From Nocardiopsis sp. NRRL B-16309 (GTDB lineage Bacteria > Actinomycetota > Actinomycetes > Streptosporangiales > Streptosporangiaceae): a stretch of 64,000 bases of DNA. The notes below the pieces were generated by a model that saw nothing but the letters and a program-made list of their open reading frames with translations, was not told where the DNA came from and did not search any database. The stretch's first letter is position 1, and each line of letters starts with the position of its first letter. Both the position numbers and the translations under genes were made by a program. Location of the stretch: assembly GCF_001279585.1 (NCBI RefSeq), contig NZ_LGEC01000075.1, positions 1-64,000 of the forward strand, given 5' to 3'. Below, piece after piece: positions 8,709-17,332 of the stretch.

Positions 8709-10502
8709 ATGCCTGCTGTAGCCGTCCTCCTCGGGGCCCTCGCGCTGTTCGCGCTCGGCTACCGGTTCTACTCGGTCTATCTGGCCAAGAGGGTGTACGC
8801 GCTCGATCCGGACTTCGTGACGCCCGCGCACACGCTGAAGGACGGCGTGGACTACGTGCCGACCAACAAGCACATCGTCTTCGCGCACCACTTCATCTCC
8901 GTGGCGGGCGCCGCGCCCATCGTGGGACCGGCCATCGCCGTCTTCTGGGGATGGGGGCCCGCGCTGCTGTGGGTGGTCCTGGGCACGATCTTCGCCTCCG
9001 GGGCCCACGACTTCGGGTCGATCGTCGTCTCGGTGCGGCACAAGGGCCGCAGCATCGGCTCGCTGGCCAGCGACGTCATCAGCGCCCGCGCGCGGATCCT
9101 CTTCCTGCTCATCATCTTCTTCCTGGTCACCATGGTGAACGCGGTGTTCGCGGTCATCATCGCGGGCCTGTTCATCGACAACCCCTCCGCGGTCCTGCCG
9201 GTCCTGGTGACCATCCCCCTGGCGATCGGCGTCGGACAGGTCGTCTACCGCCGCCGCACGGCCGCCCTGGTGCCCTCGGTCATCGCCCTGGTCATCGTGT
9301 ACGCGTGCATCCCGCTGGGCGAGATGTTCCCGATCACCGTCGACCCCGTCGCGGGCGCACTGGGCGTCGAGCCCGCGTTCGTGTGGCTGGTGCTGATCTT
9401 CGCCTACACCTTCTTCACCTCGCGCCTGCCCGTGTGGATGCTGCTCCAGCCGCGCGACTACATCAACCAGCACCAGATGATGCTGGCCCTGCTCGTCATC
9501 ATGGTCGGCGTCGTGGTCGGCATGAACACGATCGAGGCGCCCGCCTTCCGCGGCGACCTCCCCGAGGGCTCGCCCTCGATCTTCCCGCTGCTGTTCATCA
9601 CCATCGCGTGCGGTGCCGTCTCCGGCTTCCACAGCCTGGTGTCCTCGGGGACCACGTCCAAGCAGCTGGACAAGGAGACCGACGCCCGCTACGTGGGCTA
9701 CGTCAGCTCCCTGGGCGAGGGCACGCTCGCGGTCTGCTCCATCCTGGCCTGCACCGCCGGGATCATGGTCTTCTCCGCCAACCAGGGCATGGCCTGGTCC
9801 GACATCTACGTCGACTGGACGGCGGCGGGCACCGGCCCCGCCGGCAAGTTCGTCCAGGGCGTGGCCGGTTTCGCCGGCAACCTCGGCGTCCCGGAGAACC
9901 TCGGCGTGGTCTTCGCGACCGTCGTCGTCGTGAGCTTCGCGGCCACGAGCCTGGACACCGCCGTGCGCCTCCAGCGCTACACCATCCAGGAGATCAGCAC
10001 GATCGCCGCGGACAAGGCGTCCGAGGGCGGTGCGGTGCACCGCGTGTTCGCCTTCCTGACCCGCAGCGTCACCGTCTCCACCCTGCTGGCCGTGCTGATC
10101 CCCTTCGCCCTGGCCCTGGTGCCCGGCAACTTCGCCGCCGGCACGCTGTGGCAGCTGTTCGGCACGACCAACCAGCTCACCGCCGGCCTGGCCCTGGCCG
10201 TCATCGCCGTGTGGGTGACCAAGCGCGGCCGCAACCCGATCGTCGTCCTCATCCCGCTGGTCTTCCTGGTCGTCATGACCTCCTGGGCCCTGGTCGTCCA
10301 GCTCATGGGCTTCCTGGGTTCGGACGACCCCATGCAGCGCTTCGTCCTGGCCCCGCTGGACATCGCCATCTTCGGCCTGGCCGTGTGGATGACCGTCGAG
10401 GCGGCCATCGCCCTGCGCAAGGCCTTCGCCGGCCGCTCCGCGACCGGGGCGAAGGACACCGCCGACGCGGCCCCGGCCGAGGACACCGAGCCCACCCCGT
10501 GA
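8709..10502 (+). CDS. cstA: Carbon starvation protein CstA, peptide/pyruvate transporter family
   Basis: A 597-aa integral membrane protein with about 15 hydrophobic segments. Recognisable family blocks include HHFISVAGAAPIVGPAIA near residues 58-75, GAHDFGSIVVSVRHKGRS, and SSGTTSKQLDKETDARYVGY in the second half. CstA proteins import peptides, and some relatives pyruvate, when carbon is short. It is about 100 residues shorter than E. coli CstA and ends in an Ala/Glu/Asp/Thr tail. The start ATG 8709 is where the hydrophobic N-terminus begins. The stop overlaps the next start (GTGA), so the three genes 8709-11724 are translationally coupled. Confidence 0.93.
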   Translation: MPAVAVLLGALALFALGYRFYSVYLAKRVYALDPDFVTPAHTLKDGVDYVPTNKHIVFAHHFISVAGAAPIVGPAIAVFWGWGPALLWVVLGTIFASGAHDFGSIVVSVRHKGRSIGSLASDVISARARILFLLIIFFLVTMVNAVFAVIIAGLFIDNPSAVLPVLVTIPLAIGVGQVVYRRRTAALVPSVIALVIVYACIPLGEMFPITVDPVAGALGVEPAFVWLVLIFAYTFFTSRLPVWMLLQPRDYINQHQMMLALLVIMVGVVVGMNTIEAPAFRGDLPEGSPSIFPLLFITIACGAVSGFHSLVSSGTTSKQLDKETDARYVGYVSSLGEGTLAVCSILACTAGIMVFSANQGMAWSDIYVDWTAAGTGPAGKFVQGVAGFAGNLGVPENLGVVFATVVVVSFAATSLDTAVRLQRYTIQEISTIAADKASEGGAVHRVFAFLTRSVTVSTLLAVLIPFALALVPGNFAAGTLWQLFGTTNQLTAGLALAVIAVWVTKRGRNPIVVLIPLVFLVVMTSWALVVQLMGFLGSDDPMQRFVLAPLDIAIFGLAVWMTVEAAIALRKAFAGRSATGAKDTADAAPAEDTEPTP

Positions 10503-10810
10503 ACACCGGCCACCGCGGTGCCGGGACCTCTCCCCTGGGGAGGGCCTGGCACCGCACCGTCGCCGCCTGGCGCCGCGTCGAGGACTTCCACCAACAGGTC
10601 TTCGACGCGCGCTGGGGGCACGCCCGCCGACGGGAGGCGCGTGCCCAGCAGGACACCCTGCGCGCCCTGCTGATGCTGGAGACCCTGGGCGTGGACAACC
10701 CCGTCGCCTACGAGACCCTCGACCTCATCCCGTACATGGTCGCCGACCTGCACTCCTGGCACCAGCGGTTGGGCCGCGACGACTTCGGAGCCCCGGGAGG
10801 CTGCTGTTGA
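10499..10810 (+). CDS. Small Cys-Cys C-terminal protein of the cstA operon (cory-CC-star type)
   Basis: A 103-aa soluble protein overlapped on both sides: its GTG start overlaps the cstA stop by 4 bases and its stop overlaps the TTG start of the ArsA gene. It is rich in Trp, Arg and His (AWHRTVAAWRRVEDFHQQVFDARWGHARRR) and ends in GGCC immediately before the stop. I recall a small protein family named cory-CC-star, defined by exactly such a terminal Cys pair in actinobacteria; assignment is from memory. The terminal CC suggests metal or thiol chemistry or a tail handed to the neighbouring ATPase, which is inference. No other cysteine is present. Confidence 0.75.
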   Translation: MNTGHRGAGTSPLGRAWHRTVAAWRRVEDFHQQVFDARWGHARRREARAQQDTLRALLMLETLGVDNPVAYETLDLIPYMVADLHSWHQRLGRDDFGAPGGCC

Positions 10811-11724
10811 CCGCTCCGATCACGTTCGTCGGCGGCAAGGGCGGCGTCGGCAAGACCACCCTGGCCGCCGCCCGCGCCCTGGCGCTCGCCGACGCCGGCC
10901 TGCGCGTCCTGGTGCTGTCCACCGACCCCGCCCACTCCCTGGGCGACGCGCTGGAGGCGCCCCTGTCCGACGAGCCAGCCGAGGTCGCCCCCCGGCTGTG
11001 GGCCTGCGAACCCGACGCCGACGCCGCCGTGCGCCGCCGGATCGCCCAGGTCGCCGAGGACGCGCGCCGCGCCGTGCCGACCGAGGTCATGCCCGCCGTC
11101 CACCGGCACCTGGACCAGGCCGGATCGAGCCCGGGCATGGCCGAGTCCGCCCTGGCCGACCTGCTCATCGACCGGATGGAGGAGGTCGGGGACCGCTGGG
11201 ACGCCCTGGTCGTGGACAGCGCGCCGACCGGCCACCTGCTCCGCCTGCTGCACCTGCCCACCCTGCTCACGCCCTGGGTGGTGGGGCTGACCCGCCAGCG
11301 CGAGCGGGCCAACCGCGCCGAGGCCTTCGCCGACGTGGTGGGCCGCTCCGGCCCCGAGGAGGACGACGACCCCCTGCTGCGCCGCCTGCACGCCCGGCGC
11401 CACCGCCTGGAGCGGGCCTCGGCCCGGCTGCGCGAGGACGCCGTGGTCGCGCTGGTGACCGTGCCCCGGCGCATGGTGCTCGCCGAGACCGGGCGCGCCG
11501 TCGAGCAGCTGGCCGAGGCCGGGTTCGCGCTGGACCGGGTCGTGGTGAACCAGATCCCGCCCGCGGGCGCCGCGGGCCCCGACACGGCCGCGGCCCTGGC
11601 CGCCACCCGCGAGCGCTTCGCCGCGCAGGGGACCGTGGAGGTCCCCCTCCAGGGCACCGAGCCCACCGGCGTGGAGCGGCTCCGGCACCTGGCCGCCCAC
11701 CTGAACACCGGGGCGCCAGCCTGA
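10807..11724 (+). CDS. ArsA/Get3-like anion-transporting ATPase
   Basis: A 305-aa P-loop ATPase of the ArsA/Get3 branch of the SIMIBI class. The deviant Walker A GGKGGVGKTT is at residues 9-18, switch I is STDPAHSLGD, and VVDSAPTGHLLRLL is the ArsA-type Walker B/switch II. It has one ArsA domain, about half of E. coli ArsA, and only one cysteine (LWACEP). It therefore lacks both the arsenite-binding Cys set of ArsA and the CxxC of Get3. Translationally coupled to the CC protein and to CstA. Likely a membrane-associated ATPase acting with that pair rather than in arsenite export; no ArsB or ArsR is nearby. Confidence 0.85.
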   Translation: MTAPITFVGGKGGVGKTTLAAARALALADAGLRVLVLSTDPAHSLGDALEAPLSDEPAEVAPRLWACEPDADAAVRRRIAQVAEDARRAVPTEVMPAVHRHLDQAGSSPGMAESALADLLIDRMEEVGDRWDALVVDSAPTGHLLRLLHLPTLLTPWVVGLTRQRERANRAEAFADVVGRSGPEEDDDPLLRRLHARRHRLERASARLREDAVVALVTVPRRMVLAETGRAVEQLAEAGFALDRVVVNQIPPAGAAGPDTAAALAATRERFAAQGTVEVPLQGTEPTGVERLRHLAAHLNTGAPA

Positions 11725-11840
11725 GGCCCCGCCCACACGGGTCGTCCCAGCTCACGGCGGTCCGCGGTGATTGGGTGCCGGGGCGGCCGGGTAGTCCGTC
11801 AACGCGACCACCTCAGATCGCACGGTCGGGAGGACGTGAC

Positions 11841-12176
11841 ATGGAGACCGAACACGGAGCCAGGGGCCTGCGGACGATCCTGGGCGAGGTGCCCTTCCCC
11901 GCGGACAAGGACCGGATCGTGGACCGTGCCGCCGACCTGGGCGCCGACGAGGAACAGCTCAAGGCGCTGATGGCGATGCCGCCGGTCGACTACGGCAACG
12001 CCGACGAGGTCATGCGCTCGGTGCCGCTGGACGAGTCCGAGACGGACGCGCGGATCCCCGAGGCGCGGTACCGGCAGCGCCGCGAGCACACCAGGTCGGG
12101 GCAGGCGGAGACGATGAAGGAGACCCGCCCGGTCAACCCGATCGAGGAGGAGACCGGCGAGAACCGCAAGGAGTGA
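11841..12176 (+). CDS. DUF2795 domain protein
   Basis: A 111-aa charged, soluble protein. Residues about 8-62 (ILGEVPFPADKDRIVDRAADLGAD...) match the DUF2795 pattern, a small helical fold of unknown function frequent in actinomycetes and often stress-induced. The C-terminal half is Arg/Glu-rich and probably disordered. GGGAGGA lies 7 bases ahead of the ATG. The stop codon falls inside a perfect 24-base tandem duplication, described separately. Confidence 0.8.
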   Translation: METEHGARGLRTILGEVPFPADKDRIVDRAADLGADEEQLKALMAMPPVDYGNADEVMRSVPLDESETDARIPEARYRQRREHTRSGQAETMKETRPVNPIEEETGENRKE

Positions 12177-12215
12177 CCCGGCCCCGGCGGTAAGGAGTGA
12201 CCCGGCCCCGGCGGT
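12168..12215 (+). repeat. Perfect 24-base tandem duplication across a stop codon
   Basis: Two identical copies at 12168-12191 and 12192-12215 (aaggagtgacccggcccc followed by ggcggt). The first copy contains the last two codons and the TGA of the DUF2795 gene; the second copy is entirely downstream. Identity over 24 bases suggests a recent slippage event. Confidence 0.9.
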
Positions 12216-12484
12216 AGCGACGACGAAGGCCCCGGTGCCGCGTGCCCCGTCATCCGACGCTCCGGCCGAAGCGGTCCCGCTCACCGCAACCACCGGGGGT
12301 GTGGTCGGGCCGAAGCGGGATGAACTGCGCCGGAGGCGTCCGTTGGGGGTGGTGGTGGGCGACGGTGTGGGAACGAGCGCAGGCGCAGGCGACGACGAAG
12401 GCCCCGGCGTGAAGCGCCCCCGAGCCACGGGCCGAAGCGAGGAACGAGCGGAGGCCCCGAACAAACACGGCTATCGTGGAGCCC
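12177..12484 (+). other. Intergenic region with short repeats
   Basis: A 308-base gap. Besides the tandem duplication it carries a 19-base direct repeat, gcgacgacgaaggccccgg, at 12217-12235 and 12389-12407. Open frames across it have no recognisable product and poor start sites. The promoter of the phosphatidyltransferase lies at its end. Confidence 0.6.
12472..12477 (+). promoter_or_regulatory. Leaderless -10 box (TATCGT)
   Basis: TATCGT followed by 7 bases and ATG 12485. It matches the actinobacterial TANNNT box of leaderless transcripts and argues against the GTG at 12476, which lies inside the box. Confidence 0.5.
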
Positions 12485-13285
12485 ATGGGGCGATCCGCGG
12501 AAGAAGGCAGACGCGAGGCGGGGGACGACGTGGCCGGCGCGGTGGTCAGTGACCGTATCTGGACGGTTCCGAACCTGCTGAGCATGCTGCGCCTGCTCGG
12601 CGTACCGCTGTTCCTGTGGCTGGTCCTGGGACCGCAGGCCGACTGGTGGGCCCTGCTCGTGCTGGCCCTGGCCGGTATCAGCGACTGGCTCGACGGCAAG
12701 ATCGCCCGGGCCTGGAACCAGACCAGTCGCCTGGGCACGGTCCTGGACCCGCTGGCCGACCGGCTCTACATCTTCGCCGCCCTGCTGGGCCTGGTGGTGC
12801 GCGACATCGTGCCGTGGTGGCTCATGGCCATCCTCGTGCTGCGCGACGTCCTCATCCTCGGCGCGCTGCCGCTGCTGCGCCACTTCGGCTACGGGCCGCT
12901 GCCGGTCAACTTCGCGGGCAAGGCCGCCACGCTCTGCCTCCTCTACTCGTTCCCGCTGCTGTTCATCGCGGCGCACGCCTCGATCGTCGCCGATGTGGCG
13001 AGAATTATAGGTTGGGCGTTCGCACTGTGGGGAACTGCTCTGTACTGGTGGGCCGGACTGCTCTACGCCGTACAGGGACTGCGCCTGATGGCCCAGACCC
13101 GCCGTGACGAAGGCGCTGATCGACCCGGCATCCGCGGGGGTGCCGACGACAGCGACCCCGCACCCGGGCCGCGCGCGGATCGACCCGATCCGACCGCCCC
13201 GGAGACCGTGGACGGCGATCCCGGAGCGGTACCGCGGGGCCCGGAACGGCCGGGCCGCACCGGTCAGGGGCACACCGGCCCCTGA
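12485..13285 (+). CDS. CDP-alcohol phosphatidyltransferase
   Basis: A 266-aa membrane enzyme. The family signature D-x2-D-G-x2-A-R-x8-G-x3-D-x3-D is complete in DWLDGKIAR...GTVLDPLADR, near residues 60-86. Such enzymes transfer a phosphatidyl group from CDP-diacylglycerol to an alcohol (glycerol-3-phosphate, inositol, or phosphatidylglycerol) at the cytoplasmic membrane. About six hydrophobic helices are visible. The last 50 residues are a Pro/Asp/Gly-rich tail unlike the core. It precedes the nucleotidyltransferase gene, the same order as in Streptomyces. The alcohol acceptor cannot be read from sequence. Confidence 0.88.
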   Translation: MGRSAEEGRREAGDDVAGAVVSDRIWTVPNLLSMLRLLGVPLFLWLVLGPQADWWALLVLALAGISDWLDGKIARAWNQTSRLGTVLDPLADRLYIFAALLGLVVRDIVPWWLMAILVLRDVLILGALPLLRHFGYGPLPVNFAGKAATLCLLYSFPLLFIAAHASIVADVARIIGWAFALWGTALYWWAGLLYAVQGLRLMAQTRRDEGADRPGIRGGADDSDPAPGPRADRPDPTAPETVDGDPGAVPRGPERPGRTGQGHTGP

Positions 13286-13451
13286 GCGACCACGAACCGG
13301 CGGACCGGCTCACCGCGAGTCCTGTCGGATCGAAAGGGAGTGTCATCTCCGTCATGAGAAGCACATGTCCCACCGCGCGCGACGGTGCGCGCTCCGAACC
13401 CCATCCCCTCGCCGGGCGGCTCGACCGCGGCGTCGTACGGAGGTACCGGCG

Positions 13452-16004
13452 ATGACCACGTCCAACAGCGAGTCCGCACAACCGGTCCACGCGCCGTCGA
13501 TGAAGGCGGTCCTGATGGCCGGCGGCGAGGGCACGCGGCTGCGGCCCATGACCGCCAACCAGCCCAAACCGCTGCTGCCGGTGGTCAACAAGCCCATCAT
13601 GGAGCACGTGCTGCTCCTGCTGCGCAAACACGGCTTCACCGAGACGGTCGTGACCGTGCAGTTCCTGGCCACCCTCATCCGCAACTACTTCGGCGACGGC
13701 GAGGAGTTGGGCATGAAGCTCGACTACGTCGCCGAGGAGGTCCCCCTGGGGACCGCGGGCAGTGTCAAGAACGCCGAGGAGTACCTGCGCGGCGAACCGT
13801 TCCTCGTCATCTCCGGGGACGCGCTGACCGATATCGACCTGACCGACATGGTCCGCTTCCACAAGGAGAGCGGCGCCAAGGTCACCATCGCCCTCAAGCG
13901 GGTGCCCAACCCGCTGGAGTTCGGCATCATCATCGTCGACGAACAGGGCCGGATCCAGCGGTTCCTGGAGAAGCCGACGTGGGGCCAGGTCTTCTCAGAC
14001 ACGGTCAACACCGGCATCTACATCATGGAGCCGGAGGTCCTCGAACGCGTGGCCCCGGGCGAGGTGGTGGACTGGTCCGGTGACGTCTTCCCCGAGCTCC
14101 TGGAGGAGGGCGAACCCCTCTACGGCTACATCGCCGACGGCTACTGGGAGGACGTGGGCACCCACGAGAGCTACCTCAGTGCCCAGGCGGACGTGCTCTC
14201 GGGCAAGGTCGACGTCGAGATCGACGGCTTCGAGGTCTCCCCGGGCGTGTGGATCGGCGAGGGCGCCCAGGTCGACCCCAACGCCGTCCTCAAGGGCCCG
14301 CTCTACGTCGGCGACTACGCCAAGGTCGAGGCCGGAGCGGAGCTGCGCGAGTACACCGTGGTGGGCAGCAACGCCGTGGTGCGCGCCGACGCCTTCTGCC
14401 ACCGCACGGTCCTGCACGACAACGTGTTCGTCGGGCGGGGCGCCAACCTGCGCGGCGCGGTCATCGGCAAGAACACCGACATCATGGCCGCGGTCCGGGT
14501 GGAGGAGGGCGCGGTCGTCGGCGAGGACTGCGTCATCGAGTCCGAGGCGTACGTGCACAACGACGTCAAGGTCTACCCCTTCAAGACCATCGAGGCCGGC
14601 GCCGTCGTCAACGACAACGTCATCTGGGAGTCGCGCGGGCAGCGCTCGCTGTTCGGCCCCCGGGGCGTGTCCGGCCTGACCAACGTGGAGATCACGCCCG
14701 AGCTGGCGGTGCGCCTGGCCAACGCCTTCGCCACGACCCTGAAGAAGGGCGCGATCGTCACGACCTCCCGTGACGTCTCGCGCGCGGCCCGCACGCTCAA
14801 GCGCGCGGTGATCAGCGCGCTGACCTCGGCCGCCATCGACGTGCGCGACCTGGAGGTCGTGCCGCTGCCGGTGGCGCGCTTCCACACCGCCCAGAGCGGC
14901 GTGAGCGGGGGTGTCGCGCTGCGGACCACCCCCGGGGACCCGGAGTCGGTGGACATCCTGTTCCTGGACGACCGGGGGGCGGACCTGTCCCCGGGCGCCC
15001 AGCGCAAACTCGACAGGGTCTTCTCCCGCGCCGAGTACCGCCGCGCCTTCCCGGGCGAGATCGCCGAGCTCACCCAGCCGTCGCGCGTGGTCGAGAACTA
15101 CACGGGCGAGCTGCTGGCGTCGGTCGACGCCTCCGGGGTGGCCGAGGCCGAGCTCAAGGTCGTGATCGACTGCGCGGGCGGGACCAGTTCGCTCATCCTG
15201 CCGTCGCTGCTGGGCCGCATCGGCGTGGACGTGCTCACCGTCAACAACCGCCTGGACGAGGTCTCGCCCACCGACACCGTCGCCAAGAAGATGCGCGACC
15301 TGGAGCGCCTGGGCGAGCTGGTGTCGAGTTCGAGGGCCGACTTCGGGGTCAGGTTCGACCCCGTGGCCGAGCGGCTCGCCATCGTGGACGAGAACGGTGA
15401 GCTGGTCGACGACGACCGCGCCCTGCTGGTGGTGCTGGACCTGGTCGCCGCCGAGCGCGGCGGCGGGCGGGTGGCACTGCCGGTGACCACCACCCGGGTC
15501 GCCGAGACCGTCGCCCGCTCGCACGGTGCGGAGGTGCACTGGACGGCCACGGCCACCGACGAGCTCACCAAGGCCGTGCAGGGAGGCGCCGAGGACGTGG
15601 TCTTCGCCGCCGACGGGCGCGGCGGGTTCGTCCTGCCGGAGTTCAGCCCCACCAGCGACGGCATCGCCGCCTTCGTGCGGTTGCTGGGGCTGGTGGCCCG
15701 GACCCGTCGGTCGCTGAGCCAGATCGACCGGGCCATCCCGCGGGCGCACCTGCTGCGCCGGTCCGTCCCGACCCCCTGGGCGGTCAAGGGCAGTGTCATG
15801 CGCGCCGTGGTCGAGGCGGCGGGCGACCGCGAACTGGACACCACGGACGGTGTCCGGGTCCTGGAGCCCGGCGGCGGCTGGGCGCTGGTGCTGCCCGACA
15901 CCTCCGAGGCGGTCACGCATCTTTGGGCCGAAGGTCCTGACTCCGACACGGCCCAGCGGCTGCTGGACGAGTGGGCCGCGGTCGTGGAGCGCGCCGAGGG
16001 ATAG
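13452..16004 (+). CDS. Sugar nucleotidyltransferase fused to a degenerate phosphomannomutase domain
   Basis: An 850-aa fusion. Residues about 17-250 are an NTP-transferase domain with the signature GGEGTRLRPMTANQPKPLLP. Residues about 260-390 are hexapeptide-repeat left-handed helix. Residues about 400-850 align in order with phosphoglucomutase/phosphomannomutase domains (SRDVSRAARTLKRAVISAL, VPLPVARFHT, DCAGGTSSLILP). Proteins of this layout are annotated mannose-1-phosphate guanylyltransferase and would supply GDP-mannose or a related NDP-sugar for glycans. The mutase part lacks the usual active-site S-H-N-P (GGVALRTTPGDPESV instead) and the DGDxDR metal loop (RFDPVAERLAIV instead), so it is probably not a mutase. 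GGAGGT sits 7 bases before ATG 13452. Confidence 0.87.
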   Translation: MTTSNSESAQPVHAPSMKAVLMAGGEGTRLRPMTANQPKPLLPVVNKPIMEHVLLLLRKHGFTETVVTVQFLATLIRNYFGDGEELGMKLDYVAEEVPLGTAGSVKNAEEYLRGEPFLVISGDALTDIDLTDMVRFHKESGAKVTIALKRVPNPLEFGIIIVDEQGRIQRFLEKPTWGQVFSDTVNTGIYIMEPEVLERVAPGEVVDWSGDVFPELLEEGEPLYGYIADGYWEDVGTHESYLSAQADVLSGKVDVEIDGFEVSPGVWIGEGAQVDPNAVLKGPLYVGDYAKVEAGAELREYTVVGSNAVVRADAFCHRTVLHDNVFVGRGANLRGAVIGKNTDIMAAVRVEEGAVVGEDCVIESEAYVHNDVKVYPFKTIEAGAVVNDNVIWESRGQRSLFGPRGVSGLTNVEITPELAVRLANAFATTLKKGAIVTTSRDVSRAARTLKRAVISALTSAAIDVRDLEVVPLPVARFHTAQSGVSGGVALRTTPGDPESVDILFLDDRGADLSPGAQRKLDRVFSRAEYRRAFPGEIAELTQPSRVVENYTGELLASVDASGVAEAELKVVIDCAGGTSSLILPSLLGRIGVDVLTVNNRLDEVSPTDTVAKKMRDLERLGELVSSSRADFGVRFDPVAERLAIVDENGELVDDDRALLVVLDLVAAERGGGRVALPVTTTRVAETVARSHGAEVHWTATATDELTKAVQGGAEDVVFAADGRGGFVLPEFSPTSDGIAAFVRLLGLVARTRRSLSQIDRAIPRAHLLRRSVPTPWAVKGSVMRAVVEAAGDRELDTTDGVRVLEPGGGWALVLPDTSEAVTHLWAEGPDSDTAQRLLDEWAAVVERAEG

Positions 16005-16613
16005 GCGCGTACGCGCGGGTGCGGGCGCAGGTCGCCCGCACCCGCGCGTTGTGTGTTCGAGGCAGTGCGGAGAGTATCAGCGGCGACGGCCCCACTCCGG
16101 CTAAACTCGACATATCAGCAGGTCGTCGCGGTGCCGTGAAGTTCCTCCGAATTCGTTGCGGCTCGGGGAGAACCAAACGGCCGTCCCGCGCATCAGCATC
16201 AGGACAGGTGTCCATCTCGTCCGAGGTCGGTCACCGGCGGATGCGGTGCCCCGGGTGCCGTGTCGGCCGAACGGGGTCGCGGGGGTGTCCAGGGCCTTCG
16301 CGGCAGGCCGAGGAGGAGCGAATCCCTTCCTGGACAGGGATATGGTTTACAGTCGAGTGTTCCCCGGCGTCCGAGTCGCCACCGGGGTGGGTCTCCCGGC
16401 AGCGGCGGACGTCCTGACCCGGGGTGACAAGGAGCGCAACTTGGGGGAAGAGACCTAGCGACCGACCGTGTGAGGCGTCCCGTCGCCGCGACTGGGGACC
16501 GTCTCACCACGCTCCGGGCGGTGTGTGGGCCGAGGGTCCGCGCGATGCCCGCGACGTGCCACCGATCAGCCGAATCAAGCACCGCCCCGTGCGGTAGGAG
16601 GCCGAGCCGACCT
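16005..16613 (+). other. 609-base intergenic region
   Basis: It begins with a strong terminator hairpin (16011-16049). The remainder shows no gene I can support: a 100-codon frame ending at 16458 has no recognisable motif and a weak start. In mycobacteria and Streptomyces this interval (between the phosphatidyltransferase group and the FHA gene) holds sbp, DUF881 and, in mycobacteria, gcvH genes; none is seen here. A promoter for the FHA gene is expected in the last 250 bases. Confidence 0.55.
16011..16049 (+). terminator. Terminator after the nucleotidyltransferase gene
   Basis: A perfect 17-bp stem (16011-16027 with 16033-16049) and a 5-base loop (caggt), starting 7 bases after the TAG stop and followed by ttgtgtgtt. 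Confidence 0.85.
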
Positions 16614-17156
16614 ATGTCGAGCGTTTACTGCACGCAGTGCGGTCACGCCGTTGCGGATGATGCCCGTTTCTGCTCCCACTGCGGGACTCCCGTCCGCAGG
16701 CCCGAACAGCAGAGCCCACGACCCAGTGCGGGTGGGGACGCCGCCGGCGATGTCACGTCCACCATTTCCATCTCGGGCATACAGGCCCTGGAGGAAGAGG
16801 ACTCGGGCGACGAGCTCAGCGGCGATGATCCCGCCAACGCCGACGCCCTCCCGGCGGGCACGGCGCTGCTGGTGGTCCGGCGCGGCCCCAACGCCGGTAG
16901 TCGATTCCTCCTGGACAGCGACGTCACCACCGCGGGGCGCCATCCCAACAGCGACATCTTCCTCGACGACGTCACCGTCTCCCGGCGCCACGTGGAGTTC
17001 TTCCGCCGCGGCAACGGCTTCGGAGTCCGCGACGTGGGCAGCCTCAACGGCACCTACGTCAACCGCGAGCCGGTCGACGAGGCCGAACTCGGCGGCGGGG
17101 ACGAGATCCAGATCGGGAAGTTCCGGATGGTGCTGCTGACCAAGCCGCGCCGCTGA
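16614..17156 (+). CDS. Zinc-ribbon and FHA-domain protein, GarA/OdhI-like
   Basis: A 180-aa protein. Residues 6-23 hold a double-Cys zinc ribbon (YCTQCG...FCSHCG). Residues 46-54 read DVTSTISIS, in the place where GarA/OdhI has its kinase-phosphorylated ETTS motif. Residues about 85-178 are an FHA phosphothreonine-binding domain with TAGRHPNSDI, SRRHVEF and GSLNGTYVN. Mycobacterial GarA restrains 2-oxoglutarate metabolism until PknB/PknG phosphorylate it and the FHA domain folds back on its own phosphothreonine; this protein likely does something alike. The position next to the bifunctional nuclease, MerR and gcvP repeats the garA neighbourhood of M. tuberculosis. The zinc ribbon is an addition relative to GarA. 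TAGGAGG lies 12 bases before the ATG. Confidence 0.85.
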   Translation: MSSVYCTQCGHAVADDARFCSHCGTPVRRPEQQSPRPSAGGDAAGDVTSTISISGIQALEEEDSGDELSGDDPANADALPAGTALLVVRRGPNAGSRFLLDSDVTTAGRHPNSDIFLDDVTVSRRHVEFFRRGNGFGVRDVGSLNGTYVNREPVDEAELGGGDEIQIGKFRMVLLTKPRR

Positions 17157-17332
17157 GGCGGCGCCGGCCACGGGCTCTCGGTGGAGGGGCGGGAGGGCTG
17201 AGAAGGTTTGCGGCCCCCCGCCTCCGGAGAGCTTTGTATCGAAGGGTGCCGATTTCGCCCTCGGGTCCTGATCCAACGGGGGAGCAGGGACGAGCGCCCA
17301 TTTGGCATGACGACTCGTGGGACGGAGCCGCT

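Noticed and set aside
10807..11724. Arsenite-export ATPase
   Set aside because: No arsB, arsC or arsR nearby and the metal-binding cysteines are missing.
11799..12464. Long minus-strand frame across the DUF2795 gene and the repeat region
   Set aside because: It covers a real plus-strand gene with a ribosome site, and its translation is a Ser/Pro/Ala/Arg mixture without motifs.
16156..16458. 100-codon frame upstream of the FHA gene
   Set aside because: Weak TTG start, no motif, and it sits where a promoter is expected; conservation would be needed to accept it.
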